64,000 bases of DNA. Origin: Scatophagus argus (lineage: Eukaryota > Chordata > Actinopteri > Scatophagidae). The stretch lies in the NCBI RefSeq assembly GCF_020382885.2, contig NC_058511.1, forward strand, positions 20,078,504 through 20,142,503, written 5' to 3'. Below the pieces are notes generated by a model, which had not been told where the DNA came from, searched no databases, and saw only the letters and a list, made by a program, of their open reading frames with translations. Within the stretch, counting starts at the first letter, position 1. The number at the start of each line of letters is the position of its first letter. Both the position numbers and the translations under genes were made by a program. Of the stretch, positions 1-16,532 are shown one piece after another.

Positions 1-161
1 TTTTTTTATATATTCATATAATTGCAGCTCTTTCCTCCCAACATGATGGGCAACAATATTAGGCTCAAAGAACTGTTGCGCTGCTAATGGCTGAAAAAAA
101 ACAACAACAACAACAACAAAAAAAAAACCTGTCAAAGTTGCAGAGGAATTGTGCTGACTCA

Positions 162-5257
<5,096 letters not shown>

Positions 5258-5942
5258 GGTCTGAGTGTGAAAGCATGATCAACAGAGAGGAAGACAGTGA
5301 GCTCCATCACAGGTCATTATAGCACTGCGTTGACTGCTGTAAGAGCCGGGTCAGATCAAGTCAATAAATGTCTTGGATTTCTTTTTACTTTGCTTCCCTG
5401 GCCTTAGATTTAAATACGTGTTTTTCTATAAATACACTGTTTACCTGACGTAATCCGGGGTGGACGTTTTGGTGTTTGCTTTACCGCTTTTATTCGTGTG
5501 ATTTAAGTAACGTTACTGTATGACAATACCACCAATTAATTACGGCTAAATTAGAAACATCAAAGTAACGTTTTATAAGGTAAACGTCACACAGCTTGAA
5601 TTCACACTTTGCTGTAACTCTTATTGACACACAAGTAGATTAACTAAAACATTTGAACATTTTAGAGAACATACGTGCTCAGTGTAACACAACAACAGAA
5701 GCCCAACAGTTAGTGTCACAGCCGATATAACCTGTTCTGAAGCATTATCATATTTAATTGTAAGTCTCACTAACATTTGAACACATTTAGCTACTTAACC
5801 TGTTAGCTTATTAGCATTGGCGCAGTCTTTACATTAGATCGTTTCATTTCAGCCATAGGGCTAACGTTAGTTAAGACGACTGACAATGTCGTAAGATCGA
5901 AGACAGCTGAGTAACAAGTATAAGTTAATATTTATGTCTTAC

Positions 5943-6110
5943 CTATATATTCTAATATTATGCTGTACAAATATTCTGATACAGTTGCAGGTTTTAGCTC
6001 CCTCTAACTCCACTGTTTGATAACCAAAGCTCCCGCGCACAACGTCCTAATAAAACGCAAACACGTCGTACGTCATTACGCCGCAGTTCACAAGTTATCT
6101 GATTGGTCAC
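5943..6110 (-). promoter_or_regulatory. rad51: RAD51 untranslated first exon and promoter
   Basis: A consensus donor (AG then GTAAGA on the minus strand) sits at 5942-5937 and would join to the acceptor at 5261-5262. This places an untranslated exon from 5943 to roughly 6040. Just upstream is a short CpG-containing stretch with an ACGTCGTACGTCA motif resembling a CRE, and an inverted CCAAT box (ATTGG on the plus strand at 6102-6106). The start site is inferred; no TATA box is evident. Confidence 0.55.
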
Positions 6111-7479
6111 ATGAGCGATCTCTTAAATAAAGCTAGAATCAATACAGAAACTTAACCGAGCTATCCTTCAAAGTAAAAGCTCAGAAAAGTTCTTACAGGA
6201 AGTCTTAATCTTACTGTACTAACACAATTTGAAATATTGGCAATATGAGACAGTGTAGGAGGTATTTATTATTTGGTTGTTTCATTTATTATTTCTTATT
6301 TGTTCTGACTAGCAGGCTAGTTGTATGGTCTTTTTCATCTTTGTGTCTTCAAATTGCTGAAGTCCCACAAAAACTGTAATTTAATTTAATTAATTTAATT
6401 TAATTTAATGTTGAGAGAACTATGTTTAGGCTTTGCTTAAATGACAGTTTCCACTTACAAATGCCAAATACTGCTAACTGAAACATCCCTGTAGGTGATT
6501 TTAATTGTATGTTCCAAAGACTATGTATACTTCACTCATTCATGGATGAAGTGTATATGAATTTTAGGGATACCTGATGTGAGGAAGTGTTTGTCGGATA
6601 ACAAGCAATGGTACATTTTTCTTTTAGAATAACTGTTTACAGATTTTGAAAAGTGTCATAGAGCTTGTAAAAGCAATTGATTGTTGCTGGATGTCAGGTG
6701 AGAAGCTATGGTTTGACAAAGCATACCTGGCTTGATACTTAAGCGGCAATATCAGAAGGATCCTATGACAGAAGGATAAATGTCAGAGCAGAACTGAATG
6801 ATGCCATGAATCACAAACCGTCAAATGTTCTTACCTGTAGCTGTTTAAACATTATTATTTTAACTATAAAACAGATGGAATGACAGAAAAAACTCACAAA
6901 ATGAGTTTTTTAGAGACAACACTTTGACTTGCTCCTCCAGTAATCCTGGTCTTCTTTATCACCAAACCTCTGGGATGTTTGGTCAGAACTAGAGGTGGCA
7001 CCACCAAAGGAGCGGTACATGGTAAGGTACCAAATGAATGAAACTTGTAGTACCGTACATAATTTCATTGTCCTGGCTGTGTGGTCACAAACTTGTCTTT
7101 ACATTTATGGAGCCAAATAAAATATCAGACTTTCCTTGGCAAACTGAAAGTACTTCTTCAGTATAGTTTGTCAAGCGCAGTACAGCGTAATACTATCTCA
7201 TATTACAGTACATATATTACAACAACTTGTGCATTTGATCACAAAAGTGGTTGGGGGTTGTTTTATACATTAATCAACCTGCAGCAGACAACTAACTGAA
7301 AAATTCCTACAAATTAGTTGGTTTAAGGAAAATGTAAAGTACTTTCCCCAAATATCCCAAAAGCAACTCTTTGAAATGTACATATATAACAGTTCATGTA
7401 GAACAACTAGAAGACTTAATGTCTTCTATATATGGTAAATTACCTATCATAAATCATCCACAAAGAGAAAATGGGAAAC
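6111..7479. other. Intergenic, no gene recognised
   Basis: This is AT-rich sequence upstream of RAD51. It contains a short TTTAA-type run near 6380-6410. The ORF of about 70 codons at 7081-7299 has no recognisable motif and is probably chance. Confidence 0.4.
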
Positions 7480-8430
7480 GGATTCAGGCTGTGCTGATGG
7501 TATAAGGAGGACATGGCATCATCTGTTGGAGTGGCAAGATTCAGTTCACTGTACTCCACAGAACATATTACAAACTCCACAGATTAAATGACATTGACAG
7601 CAACATTTCAGAGTCAGAGTGTCAGAGATGTAATATGACAAACGTTGCTCTCCTACATATGGTTTGGAATTCCCTAGTGATGATGATGATGCAGTTTATT
7701 TATTTGTTTATTTTTTTTAGTTTCACTGATTGGAGGATGACCCTGTGATTGACTGGCGACCAGTCCAGGGTGAACCCCGCCTCTCGCCCGTAGTCAGCTG
7801 GGATAGGCTCCAGCTCCCCCGCGACCCTGACGGATGAGCGGTATAGAAAATGGATGGATGGATGGATGATTGGAGGATCTCAAATGGTGTCGAACTACAA
7901 ATACTGATATGACATGAGTTGTGTTTATGTGAACCACTGCAAGAGATACTTTATTTTAATGACTCGCACTGCAGTGATAAAAATACATTCTAACTGGAAA
8001 TCTAAAGATTTACCATTACAGAGGTACTGGATTAATGAGTTTGTGTCTCAGTGACCACAAATATATGACTCTTCCTGGACTACCTGCGACTTATATATAT
8101 ATACTGTATAAAGACTTTATTAGTAGTTTTTTCATTGGTGTACATCGATCAGCCACTGCCTAACATAAGACCATCTTGTGCTGCCAAAACAGTGTTTAAG
8201 TATGCGGTGTGTGTGTTAATGTTGGGGCTGATCAGTGTGTGTGTTTATGTGCTAGTGTGTATATGTATATGTGTCCATGGGTATGTTTATACACTGTATA
8301 TTTTTTCCATATTTATCTGCATCTACTTTTTGGAATAATATGCAACAATGAGAACAATTAAAAAACATTATATTTATTATATTTGTGAACACACATAGCC
8401 AATAAAGCTAAAGAAAAACATCCCCAACAA
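7480..8430 (+). mobile_element. L1-like LINE 3' fragment (degenerate)
   Basis: Broken-frame translation around 7520-7680 gives FSSVYSTEHI, then CQRCNMTNVALLHMVWNSL. This is the C-terminal Cys-rich motif of L1-type ORF2 proteins (family knowledge). After the interruption at 7739-7867 it continues with SNWKSKDLPLQRYWINEF, another L1 tail motif. The piece ends in AT-rich sequence with an AATAAA near 8400. It is frameshifted and truncated at the 5' end. Confidence 0.55.
7739..7867 (+). mobile_element. 5'-truncated V-SINE-type tail inserted in the L1 relic
   Basis: The sequence matches the 3' third of the complete copy at 50767-51136, from the GATTGACTGGCGACCAGTCC block through the GCGGTATAGAAAATGGATGG tail. 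It is flanked by an 11-bp direct repeat, GATTGGAGGAT, at 7728-7738 and 7868-7878. This is a clean retrotransposition with 5' truncation. Confidence 0.85.
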
Positions 8431-8499
8431 ATGCACTGTTTCTTCTTGTAATATTTGCTGATACATTTGCTGTCACCAAGTGCTTGCTCAAGGGGGAAT

Positions 8500-8622
8500 G
8501 TTGGGCTCTCTGTATTACAATTTAATTAAAGAGTTTGGTCTAGACCTGCTCTAATTGGAAAGTGTCATGAGATAATTTTTGTTGTGAATTGGCGCTATAT
8601 AAATAAACTGAATTGAAAACTG
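8500..8622 (-). repeat. Fragment of teleost interspersed repeat
   Basis: The end GGCGCTATATAAATAAACTG is the complement of the TTTATTTATATAGC motif seen at about 828-845, so this is likely the same repeat class in the other orientation. No coding potential is seen. Confidence 0.45.
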
Positions 8623-9660
8623 ATAGCTAATGATCAGTCATTAGGAAATGACTGACCTTTTTTGGCAGGAAGTCAGAAATTTGGTGATAATAACAAAAAT
8701 CCATATCATCTTCATCCTTCAAAGTATGGTTTAACGTTCTTAATGCAGAAAATAGTCTTTGTTGACGTTCTGTTGTTATTACTGAAGCACTAACATGCAA
8801 ACAAATTCAATATATTAGTTTAAAGGATTTTTCTGTTGCAGGTGAAGCGAGGTTTAACTACCTTTTATATACATTTTTATCATTTAACATTCATTGTTAT
8901 AATCTATAAAAATCTTATTTCAGAAGCTGATCATGTGTTTTACAAAAGTTTGCTTTTCAGTAGTAACTATAGGTGTCAATTAATAAAAAATAATAGAAAT
9001 ACTATTAGTCTAGTAGACATAGTCTAAGTAAACTTCAGTCAGTTCTTAACAAAATGTGCTTACTTACATTCCACCACTGGTTCACAAATTATATACATTT
9101 TACCTTTAGCTTATGATTTGACTTAGATTTAATAAAAAGAGTCTCCTCTATTACATGTAATACAGTGTGGAAGTTCTGAGAGTGCTCAAGATGACTTGGA
9201 CAGTGTCCCAGTTTCTCTTACATTACTCAGGTGTATACTGTTCAGCTGGGAACAGCGCCTCACAGTGGTTGGAATGGCATACTGCACCCATCCCACTCAC
9301 AGCCCTTGCTGATTTGATCAATTCTGATTTGTACTCTACAAGTAGGGTGACCAGATCCCAGATTCACCAGATATGGGACAAAGACTACGGTTGTGTGGGA
9401 CAATGTGGGATACCAATGCATCGAGGTAGTCTAAAATAATTTTAAAAAGAATAAATATTTCTATTCTGCCCTTTGGCTTATAATATTTACTATGCATTGC
9501 CATCTGGTTGATTCAGTACAGCAGACTGCAAATAAAAACTTAACAAATACATCTTATTTAAATGCAACGTTCCCAAGTGCTCTCACCTGAGAAAACATAG
9601 TAAGCATGGAGCTTTCATGCTATTTCACAGTGCGTCCCAAGCTAACACACCTGTCTGTGT
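8623..9660. other. Intergenic, no gene recognised
   Basis: No gene signal was found. At 9345 a TAGGGTGACCAGATCCC string followed by GGGACAA words resembles termini of some small DNA transposons, but I see no partner terminus or TSD. The 90-codon ORF at 9167-9439 has no recognisable motif. Confidence 0.3.
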
Positions 9661-9732
9661 ACATCCATCCATCCATCCATTTTCCATACCGCTTATCCAT
9701 CAGGGTCGCGGGGGAGCTGGAGCCTATTGACT
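9661..9732 (-). mobile_element. V-SINE 3' tail fragment
   Basis: CATCCATCCATCC followed by TTTTCCATACCGCTTATCC and GGTCGCGGGGGAGCTGGAGCC is the antisense of the tail of the SINE at 50767-51136. Only about 70 nt remain. Confidence 0.75.
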
Positions 9733-10199
9733 GTGCACAGTCAAACAGAACAGACAGTAAAGGCTACATCGTACTTTAATGTGCCTTAAAAGGGTACGGC
9801 TTGCCTGCATTTTCTCCAACAACAGAGGACAACAACACAACCCCAGCACAACTTCCAACACCATATTAAAGTATTAGTAGAACAATATACTGAGCCACAT
9901 ATTCAAGTAGATCGTGTACTGGATTAGGCTACATGGACTACATGGGCTACTGGAGGCTGATTATCTGAACAAAACAAAACTCACTCAGCTCAGAATCACA
10001 CAGATTAACTACGTAAAAGAAATGCATCTGAAAATTATCTGTATTTACTGGACAATGCCAACTAAAGGCATCACTGGGTATACACCTAGGCACTACATAA
10101 AATAATAAAGAAAATTAAAAAAAACAGAAACACAAATCAAAACTGGTCAGGAAACAAAAACATATATTAAATATATATATATGTTACATAATCAATGTA
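9733..10199. other. Intergenic, nothing recognised
   Basis: AT-rich sequence with no coding or repeat signal that I can name. Confidence 0.3.
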
Positions 10200-10748
10200 A
10201 CACAATCAATGCTCTTGCAGCACTGAGGAGAGCACATGGCTGGATTTTTTTTTTAAAGTTTTGTCCATCAGAAATCTTTCAGTTCTCTGCATCACAGAAA
10301 CAAGCGCAGGCAGGTTGGGCCCACACAGACAGTCAGATGTGGTGTCGACCACTTCGCCACAACTTCCTGTTGGCGTGGCAGAGTCACACAGTACATCCAT
10401 GTCCAGTTTCCCCCCTGTCTGTAGGACCTCCACGGCATCACTGAGCTGGGGGAATGTGAAGCAGCTTCAGTGCCAAGCATGCAGCAGTCCTCTGGTAGTT
10501 GTTGTTTGTGAAGTCGTACCATTTTTCCAGGTAGTTGAGTGCAGTTTTGTAGAAGTTGGAAAAAATCATGTTTAAATGTTGCTGCCTGTTGGAGACTGTT
10601 GGAGAATAGCACTGGTCTCCATTGGAGCTTTGTCTTGAGAGTGAGCATTATGTCATATAAGCTCACAGATGGTCCCATCCTGTCCCTCCAGCACAACATC
10701 ATGGAAGACCTTCAGTATGTTATTGAGGAAAGCCAGGTAGGTCTGTAG
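10200..10748 (-). pseudogene. Degenerate hAT-like transposase C-terminal region
   Basis: The minus strand reads, with frame changes, TYLAFLNNILKVFHDVVLEG, then TALNYLEKWYDFTNNNYQR, then SDAVEVLQTGGKLDMDVL. The YLxFLxxxLxVF and ALxYLExW patterns occur together in uncharacterised BED/hAT-type transposase proteins of fish (recalled pattern, not searched). Several frameshifts and stops show it is dead. It could instead be another domesticated-transposase relic; the hAT label is moderate. Confidence 0.45.
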
Positions 10749-10785
10749 CTTAATTTAATGTTATTTAATTTATTAATCCCAAGCT

Positions 10786-11065
10786 GCGAAATGACTTCCC
10801 TGCATCTAACCCATCACTGATTGAAACACACACACATGCAACATGCAGTGAAACACACAGGAGCAGTGGGCTGCATCAAGCGCCTGGAGAGCATATATTG
10901 GGGGTTAAGTGCCTTGCCCAAGGGCACATCAGCCAGCTAATGGAGGGGTGGGGACATTATCACTCCACCACACTCAAATTTTTTCCTGCCCGTCCAGTGG
11001 GGGAATCGAACCGACAACCTTCCGACCACAAGCCGATTCTCCAACCTCCAGGCCACGGCTGCCCT
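10786..11065 (-). mobile_element. tRNA-derived SINE, second copy
   Basis: The minus strand begins GGGCAGCCGTGGCCTGGAGG and has the same B box and body as the copy at 1745-2109. Its 3' end lacks the long poly-A. It ends about 10 nt before the left breakpoint of NLR unit A (11075). Confidence 0.82.
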
Positions 11066-11631
11066 TAAGGGGTTGCACCTCTCTAGGGACACATAGTGCC
11101 GCCCCTCAATCAGGACGCTCAGTGGGTTGACACGGTGCCATGTAATGGCAGGGAGAGAGACGACCTGTCACACTAGCTAGCTATGCTATTTCTGATTAAG
11201 CTTAACTTGGGGCTTTCTGCCGTCAGAGGTGCAGTCAAGTGTCGTTACCCTGTTAGCCAAGTTTACTTCACATGATACTGCATTTCAGGATGTCTATAAA
11301 CACCCTTATTTATTTATGCGGTTGCCCTCTCATTTACACGTAAACGGTTCTCGTCGGTTTCCAGGTTCATAGGCCAAGGGCGACATCTGTCGGTGAAACT
11401 GTAGTATGAAAAGAATCAATCTTACAGTTATGTAGGTTTCTCCCCTTCATATTCATATCAAATTCTGTACAGAATTTTTATATTGTCCCTTATGAAACCT
11501 CTATAAATGTAAAATAAAGATTTGAATTCTGAAACGTACCAGTGATTTACACGTAGGCCTTCATAAACCTAATTAATATATGCAAATTTTTTATACTACG
11601 ATTCAAAACTGTATTTCAGTAGAATCCCTGA

Positions 11632-12453
11632 ATGTTTTTTCTTGTATTTCTGAATGCAGGGTCAATGCTTAAATACGTGCAAGGAGGAACTCAAGGCCAG
11701 GAAGAAGATTTAGATGATCAACCATCCAGCAGCTGGTCTGTAGACTCTGCAACAGGTCCCAGCCCTGACCAGCAACAACCATCAACTACCAGTTCAGGTA
11801 CAGATACAACTCCACACACAACCACCGCTTCTGAAAGCAGAGTGAGTCCTGTCACTGAGAGGCCATCAGCAAGTGACACTGTAGAGACATATGTGCCCCC
11901 TCCAACTGATCCTGCTCTGTGGTCAGCTCACATTTTAGATGCTGATCGTGTGGAAATTGTGCGGAGAGGTCCTTTAAAAGTCAGCTCTGGTGGTTGTGAA
12001 AATGTCTGTAACATAGTTCTATTGAATAGCAGAATGATCTCTGTACTGAGATGGTAAAGTCCCTCTGTTGAGTAAATTCTGTTGTGCAGTTATTTGTTCT
12101 TATGTGTAGTTATTTACTGGAGAAATTTGCACATTATTACTTACAAGGGTGTATACTTGAATAATTTGTTCTGTGTTTACAATGTTTAGTTCGATGTTCA
12201 GTCTACAGTACAGTACAAATCTTTGTTTATAATAATGGTGGTTGTGTTTATTTATCATTATAACCTTTTTTAACTTCATGTTTGGTGTCATTATTAATTC
12301 AGAAGTATTTATTCAAAACATTAATATTGATGAGTTGTTTTGGAAATAAAGCGAATCGCACTGATAAATTCTGAATTATTGTTCATTCCGGGGGGAGGGG
12401 GGCACCACAAAGCATTTGTGCTGAGGGCACCCAAATGGCTAGCAACGGCCCTG
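11632..12453 (+). mobile_element. hAT N-terminal ORF relic and transposon terminus (unit A)
   Basis: An open frame at 11632-12057 (141 codons) is Ser/Thr/Pro-rich, then reads DPALWSAHILDADRVEIVRRG. That segment resembles the region after the N-terminus of ZMYM/hAT transposase-like proteins (W..hi.d.dr.eiVrrGP pattern). It is followed by AATAAA at about 12345 and, at about 12390-12453, a sequence whose complement begins CAGGGCCGTTGCTAGCC, a typical hAT-type end. No matching left terminus or 8-bp TSD was found. The catalytic core is absent. Confidence 0.5.
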
Positions 12454-12991
12454 TGTGCATTTCTTGAGAAATTCCCATAACAGTTAGACAGCTAATTTTT
12501 AGAGCCACATCCAAACTCCTCACAACAGGGTCTGTAGGTTATCTTGAGCAAATGGGTGATGATTTTCTGGAAGCTTCACTGTTACGTTTTTTAGGTTAAG
12601 TACCATCTAATTCCTCTATTCAAGAGTAGGAAGACATTTCTACAGCTGATATCTCTAAACTCTGCAGCTCTCACCAAAAATTTCTGGATGCAGAAACTTT
12701 AAAACATACATTTTTTAGGCTGCAATCCACCACTGCAAGAGTGTCATCATTTCTTCAGTATTTTGTAAGTAAAAATGTGAGAATTTGTATTTATTTCAGT
12801 GTCTCGCAGAACTGGTGCGACTGAGGTTTGGCTTCTAAAATCTCATTCTAAAGCCCTCGTCAGCAGACAGCGATGGCGTACTGATGTTATCTTGCATTAC
12901 TGGTGTCAGACTTTCTTTCTACTTGAACTACTTAAATGTAAACCCTGCCAGCAGCATTAAAACTGACCCTCCTGGTTGTGTTTCTGGACAG
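12454..12991 (+). other. Unit A sequence, likely intron of the SLC22 fragment
   Basis: There is no coding segment I can defend. It leads into a pyrimidine-poor acceptor (TTTCTGGACAG) at 12981-12991. Confidence 0.35.
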
Positions 12992-13783
12992 GCAGTGTGG
13001 TCCAGGCTACACCTCGTGTATCTGTCGCATCGGCAGTTCATTGGCTCCCACGATCATGTTGCTGGAGGACGTCCGGCTTCTCCTGCCGCCGCTGATCTTC
13101 GCTGGGACGGGAATCGGCAGCTTGGTCTTCGTGCTCCCTGAGACGCTCAACTTCCGTCCGCCTGAAAACATCTTGGATGTCAAGGAGGGAAGGTAGAGGG
13201 TTTCTGTGTTGCTGTCTGTCTGAAGGAGATTTTACGGCTCCATCTCTTTGCTCTGGTGGAGTCAAACATCTGAGCTCCATGCAGGAAACTGGAGATTGTG
13301 TTACCATGTGTGCATATTGTAGAAGGGTTCTTGAAAACAGTGGTCCCAGACTTTTTCACCTCCAGGACCCACATACACAAATTAAACACTGACTAAATCT
13401 AATGATCACTCTGTGTCATTAAAAGCTGACACAGAGTGAGCTGAATGTAAATTTGTGTGGTTGGTAGTTACACATATAACCCAAGTTCTATGCTCTTTGA
13501 CTAAACTTCATGGTTCCTGTCTTTACACAGTGGCAGTACACTTAGAAAGGAATACTTAGTTAGAAATACAATCAAACACACACATAATACTGCAGGTGAC
13601 CTGGTAAAGCCACGGCTTCCAACCAATCAGAATCCAGGCTCCTCAGAGGTCACGATCAAGTGACTACGTTCCTCTTTTTCTTTCTTCCTGTTTAGACACA
13701 GACAAAGCAATGGAAACAGAGATGCAGAGACTGAGCTGAGGAAGATAAACTCTGAAGACCCGACAGCCCAGCAGCAAAACTGA
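12992..13783 (+). pseudogene. SLC22-type transporter, last two exons only (unit A)
   Basis: Exon 12992-13192 encodes [20 protein letters not shown] through [13 protein letters not shown]. This is the last transmembrane region and tail of SLC22 organic ion transporters: the GxGxTSCxxRIGSxxAP motif, an [14 protein letters not shown] helix, and LPET..PPENI.DV. The donor is AG|GTAGAG. The acceptor TTTAG at 13691-13695 opens exon 13696-13783, which restores frame and ends NSEDPTAQQQN then TGA. An ATTAAA lies near 13839. No exons for the first ten or so transmembrane segments are found, so this is a 3' fragment carried along with the NLR unit. Confidence 0.75.
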
Positions 13784-14767
13784 CAAGCTGCAGTCTGTTG
13801 ATGTCACAGCTGATGTCCCTTTAGTGTTCTGAGTCTTTATTAAAGCACTGAAGTGATGCTTGACTGTCTGTTGTTCAGACACATAACACCTTGTTAAGCA
13901 CATCAAGTATTTTGTGTCTGTTTGTCTACTTCACGTTACTTTTTTCTGGCTTTTTCATTTCTTAAAACTGGCTCAAAAGCTGCTGTATAGCTGAGCCTCG
14001 TGTCATCAGTGTGTGTTGTGGTCCGTCTGTAACGGCTCAGTGGTGTCTGTAATGTGAAATCCTGGGGATTAAATTGTTTAAATGCATTGAAGCAGCACAT
14101 CACAAGACCTGGTGATGATGTGTTTGAGTCAAAAAAAGGTGAGAAATATAAAATATTTTATAAAATATTCATTGTTGTCATGATTACGAGCTGGGTGGAA
14201 ACGGTGGAACATGTGACTCTGCAGAGACACGACTCAGTGGGTCCAGCGCTCATTAAAACCTCTTCCTGCTCGCCTTCACCCTGAAGCGTCAGGTGGACTC
14301 AGTCTGAAACCTAACAGAAGACTCAGTGACACATTGGAGGTCACAGTGCAGAAGGTTAAAATCACTGCTTCAAAGAATCCTGTTTGTATTTTGTAAACAT
14401 ATAACATGTTATTAAGGTGACATCTTAATCTGAAAGTAACTATAACCAAAGCAAATGTACATTTTCTGCCTCTGATGTGCCAAGGAGTGAAAGTAAAAGC
14501 TACTGAGTACTTCAGTAAGTGTACTTTGTTACTTTCCACCACCAGCTAATGAGTTAAAGGCTCAAACACTGAGGCTCACTGCTGCCAATCAAACAGCACC
14601 CTGCACTTCTCTACATTTGTTAGCTTGATGCCGCTATGAAAACCAACAGCACATGGAGAACAACACATATTGGGTGGACAGGACAGGAAATGATGATTAG
14701 AAGAATGCTTATTTAGAATGATGGTTATTATTTGAGTTCTTTTCAATGACAACATCATGTCATGTGT
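13784..14767 (+). other. Unit A, SLC22 3' flank, no gene
   Basis: This is likely 3' UTR and flank of the SLC22 fragment. I see no further exon, and the open frames here lack recognisable motifs. Confidence 0.35.
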
Positions 14768-15152
14768 CACCGTGGGGTGGTCTGCTATCATCCTGAAGTG
14801 AAACTGGTCAGTGGCAACAGAAGGCTTCCTTTTAATTACACTCTGAAAACAGAGTAAAAACTAGCTGACATGTGGGATTTTGGATGGCCTTTATTTTGAA
14901 ATGCTACATCAGAACGTCCTGAAACTCATTGTGAAACACCGTGGGGTGGTCTGCTATCATCCTGAAGTGAAACTGGTCAGTGGCAACAGAAGGTTTCCTT
15001 TTAATTACACTCTGAAAACAGAGTAAAAACTAGCTGACATGTGGGATTTTGGATGGCCTTTATTTTGAAATGCTACATCAGAACGTCCTGAAACTCATTG
15101 TGAAACACCGTGGTGTGGTCTGCTATCATCCTGAAGTGAAACTGGTCAGTGG
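14768..15152 (+). repeat. 169-bp tandem repeat, 2.3 copies (unit A)
   Basis: CACCGTGG(G/T)GTGGTCTGC begins at 14768, 14937 and 15106, a period of exactly 169. Two full copies and a 47-nt third copy are nearly identical. A diverged piece with the same GTGGCAACAGGAAG and TTTCCTT words occurs near 15810-15860. Confidence 0.92.
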
Positions 15153-16105
15153 TGTGAGTCCCCTCCAGTTTAATCACGAGCACAAAGCGGTCTTTGGTTC
15201 CAGGCTTTTATCTGCGTCCTCAACATGCAGTTGCCACATGCCGATACGTCACGATACGTCATCAGTCCGTCAAGCCGTGAGGACTAAATAAATAAAATAC
15301 ACAAAAACACAAGCTGAGTTAAACAATAGAAAACATTCTCACAGAGAATAAGCATTCAACAATGTTACAAACAAATAAGAGAATAAACTCAACTTGTAAG
15401 TTATATTACCGAAATGCAAACAGGTCGTCACGTTACTAATATTCAAATGAGCTAACAAATTAGCATATTCAAGCCTCACTTACAGAACGTAAACAAACAC
15501 ATAACGAGCGCACCTCATTGGCCGCGTTGGTACGAAGAAAACTTCAAGTCTTTCAGTCCTTCTTAACCACATCTTCTGTCATACTGCAGCAACGTGACGA
15601 CAACAAACATCTTCACTGACGCCAGTAAAGTCTCTTTCTCAAGGTGAGTCTCCCGAGTGCAGGTAATAATAACCCGACCCCCCGCGGAGACAAACTACAT
15701 TAGTTTGATAGTCATGTTCATTAACAAGGAAAAAAATAACCAAACATAAATGATTATTTTTAAACTCAAAACTATTTATGAACTTAACTTAAACTGACTC
15801 AGTTACAAGTGGCAACAGGAAGTTTCCTTGAAATAGCACTCTGAATTCAGAGAACAAATTTGATGATATATTTATTATTCATATTCATTGTGTTTACATT
15901 TTATTTACCTTGATTTATTTATTCATTCATTCATTTGTTTGTTATATTGATGGAATCATGTATTATTGTATGATTAGCTGAAAGAAATTTTGATTTAATA
16001 ACTGAATGTAACTTTTCCAAGTTCCCCGGACATGCTTTTATTGTGAAATCGGTTCGAACTCGCTATTACCAAAGTGTCTCGTATATGAACGCACGTTTGT
16101 GTTAC
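15153..16105 (+). other. NLR upstream region, unit A
   Basis: No ORF is supported. At 15641-15649, AAG|GTGAGT is a near-perfect donor preceded by about 110 nt of stop-containing sequence. This could be an alternative untranslated first exon of the NLR gene. An ATTCATTCATTCATTTG run lies near 15920. Confidence 0.35.
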
Positions 16106-16162
16106 TTTCACTTCCTCTCAGCTGCTGATGCAGATTATTTAGTGGCTCCGCACTCAAAGGTA
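16106..16162 (+). promoter_or_regulatory. NLR unit A ETS/IRF-type element and untranslated first exon
   Basis: TTTCACTTCC at 16106-16115 is the complement of GGAAGTGAAA. This matches the ETS-IRF composite element GGAANNGAAA known from PU.1/IRF targets. It is followed by about 45 nt ending CACTCAAAG|GTAAAC, a good donor at 16161, which I take as an untranslated first exon. The block is conserved at 37425 in unit B and 53333 in unit C. The start site is inferred. Confidence 0.5.
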
Positions 16163-16228
16163 AACGTGTGTTTTTCTCTCTGTTGTTCTCTAATGACTCG
16201 TGTTATGTGACTGTTTGTGCCTTCCGTT

Positions 16229-16445
16229 AGCCTGTGAATATTCTCATTCATCCAGGTCATGGTTATCTCAAGGAAATTCAATCGAATGCAACTGGACTTA
16301 GTTATTTGTCTTTGAAGACGTTTCACCTCTCATCCAAGAGGCTTCATCAGTTCATGCTCGCTTGACTAGGCTGGGACTAGTCCAACTAGCTGGTGTGGAG
16401 ACCCAGGTATTTAACCTCTGTGGAGGCATTCACATGACCAGTGGT
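16229..16445 (-). repeat. PLTR, left copy
   Basis: 217 nt direct repeat matching 19075-19291, from GCCTGTGAATATTC to CATGACCAGTGGT. It repeats the first 32 codons of the ORF on the minus strand without continuing into the body. Confidence 0.9.
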
Positions 16446-16532
16446 GTCATAAGCTCGTTTAGTGTTCCATTGTGACAAACGACAGTCGTTGAGAGACAGT
16501 CGTTGGGGATGGTAAAGTTGGTTTCGACTTCG

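Noticed and set aside
8135-8338. Hydrophobic 67-codon ORF resembling a membrane peptide
   Set aside because: It lies in the decayed L1 3' region and GT-rich repeats; hydrophobicity follows from T-rich sequence.
12790-12830. Possible extra SLC22 exon: acceptor TTTATTTCAG then codons reading CLAELVRL before a GT
   Set aside because: Only about 26 nt long, poor donor, and the match to the family's AELYPTVLR segment is too weak.
14768-15152. CRISPR-like repeat array
   Set aside because: Head-to-tail 169-bp units without spacers in a vertebrate genome; an ordinary tandem repeat.
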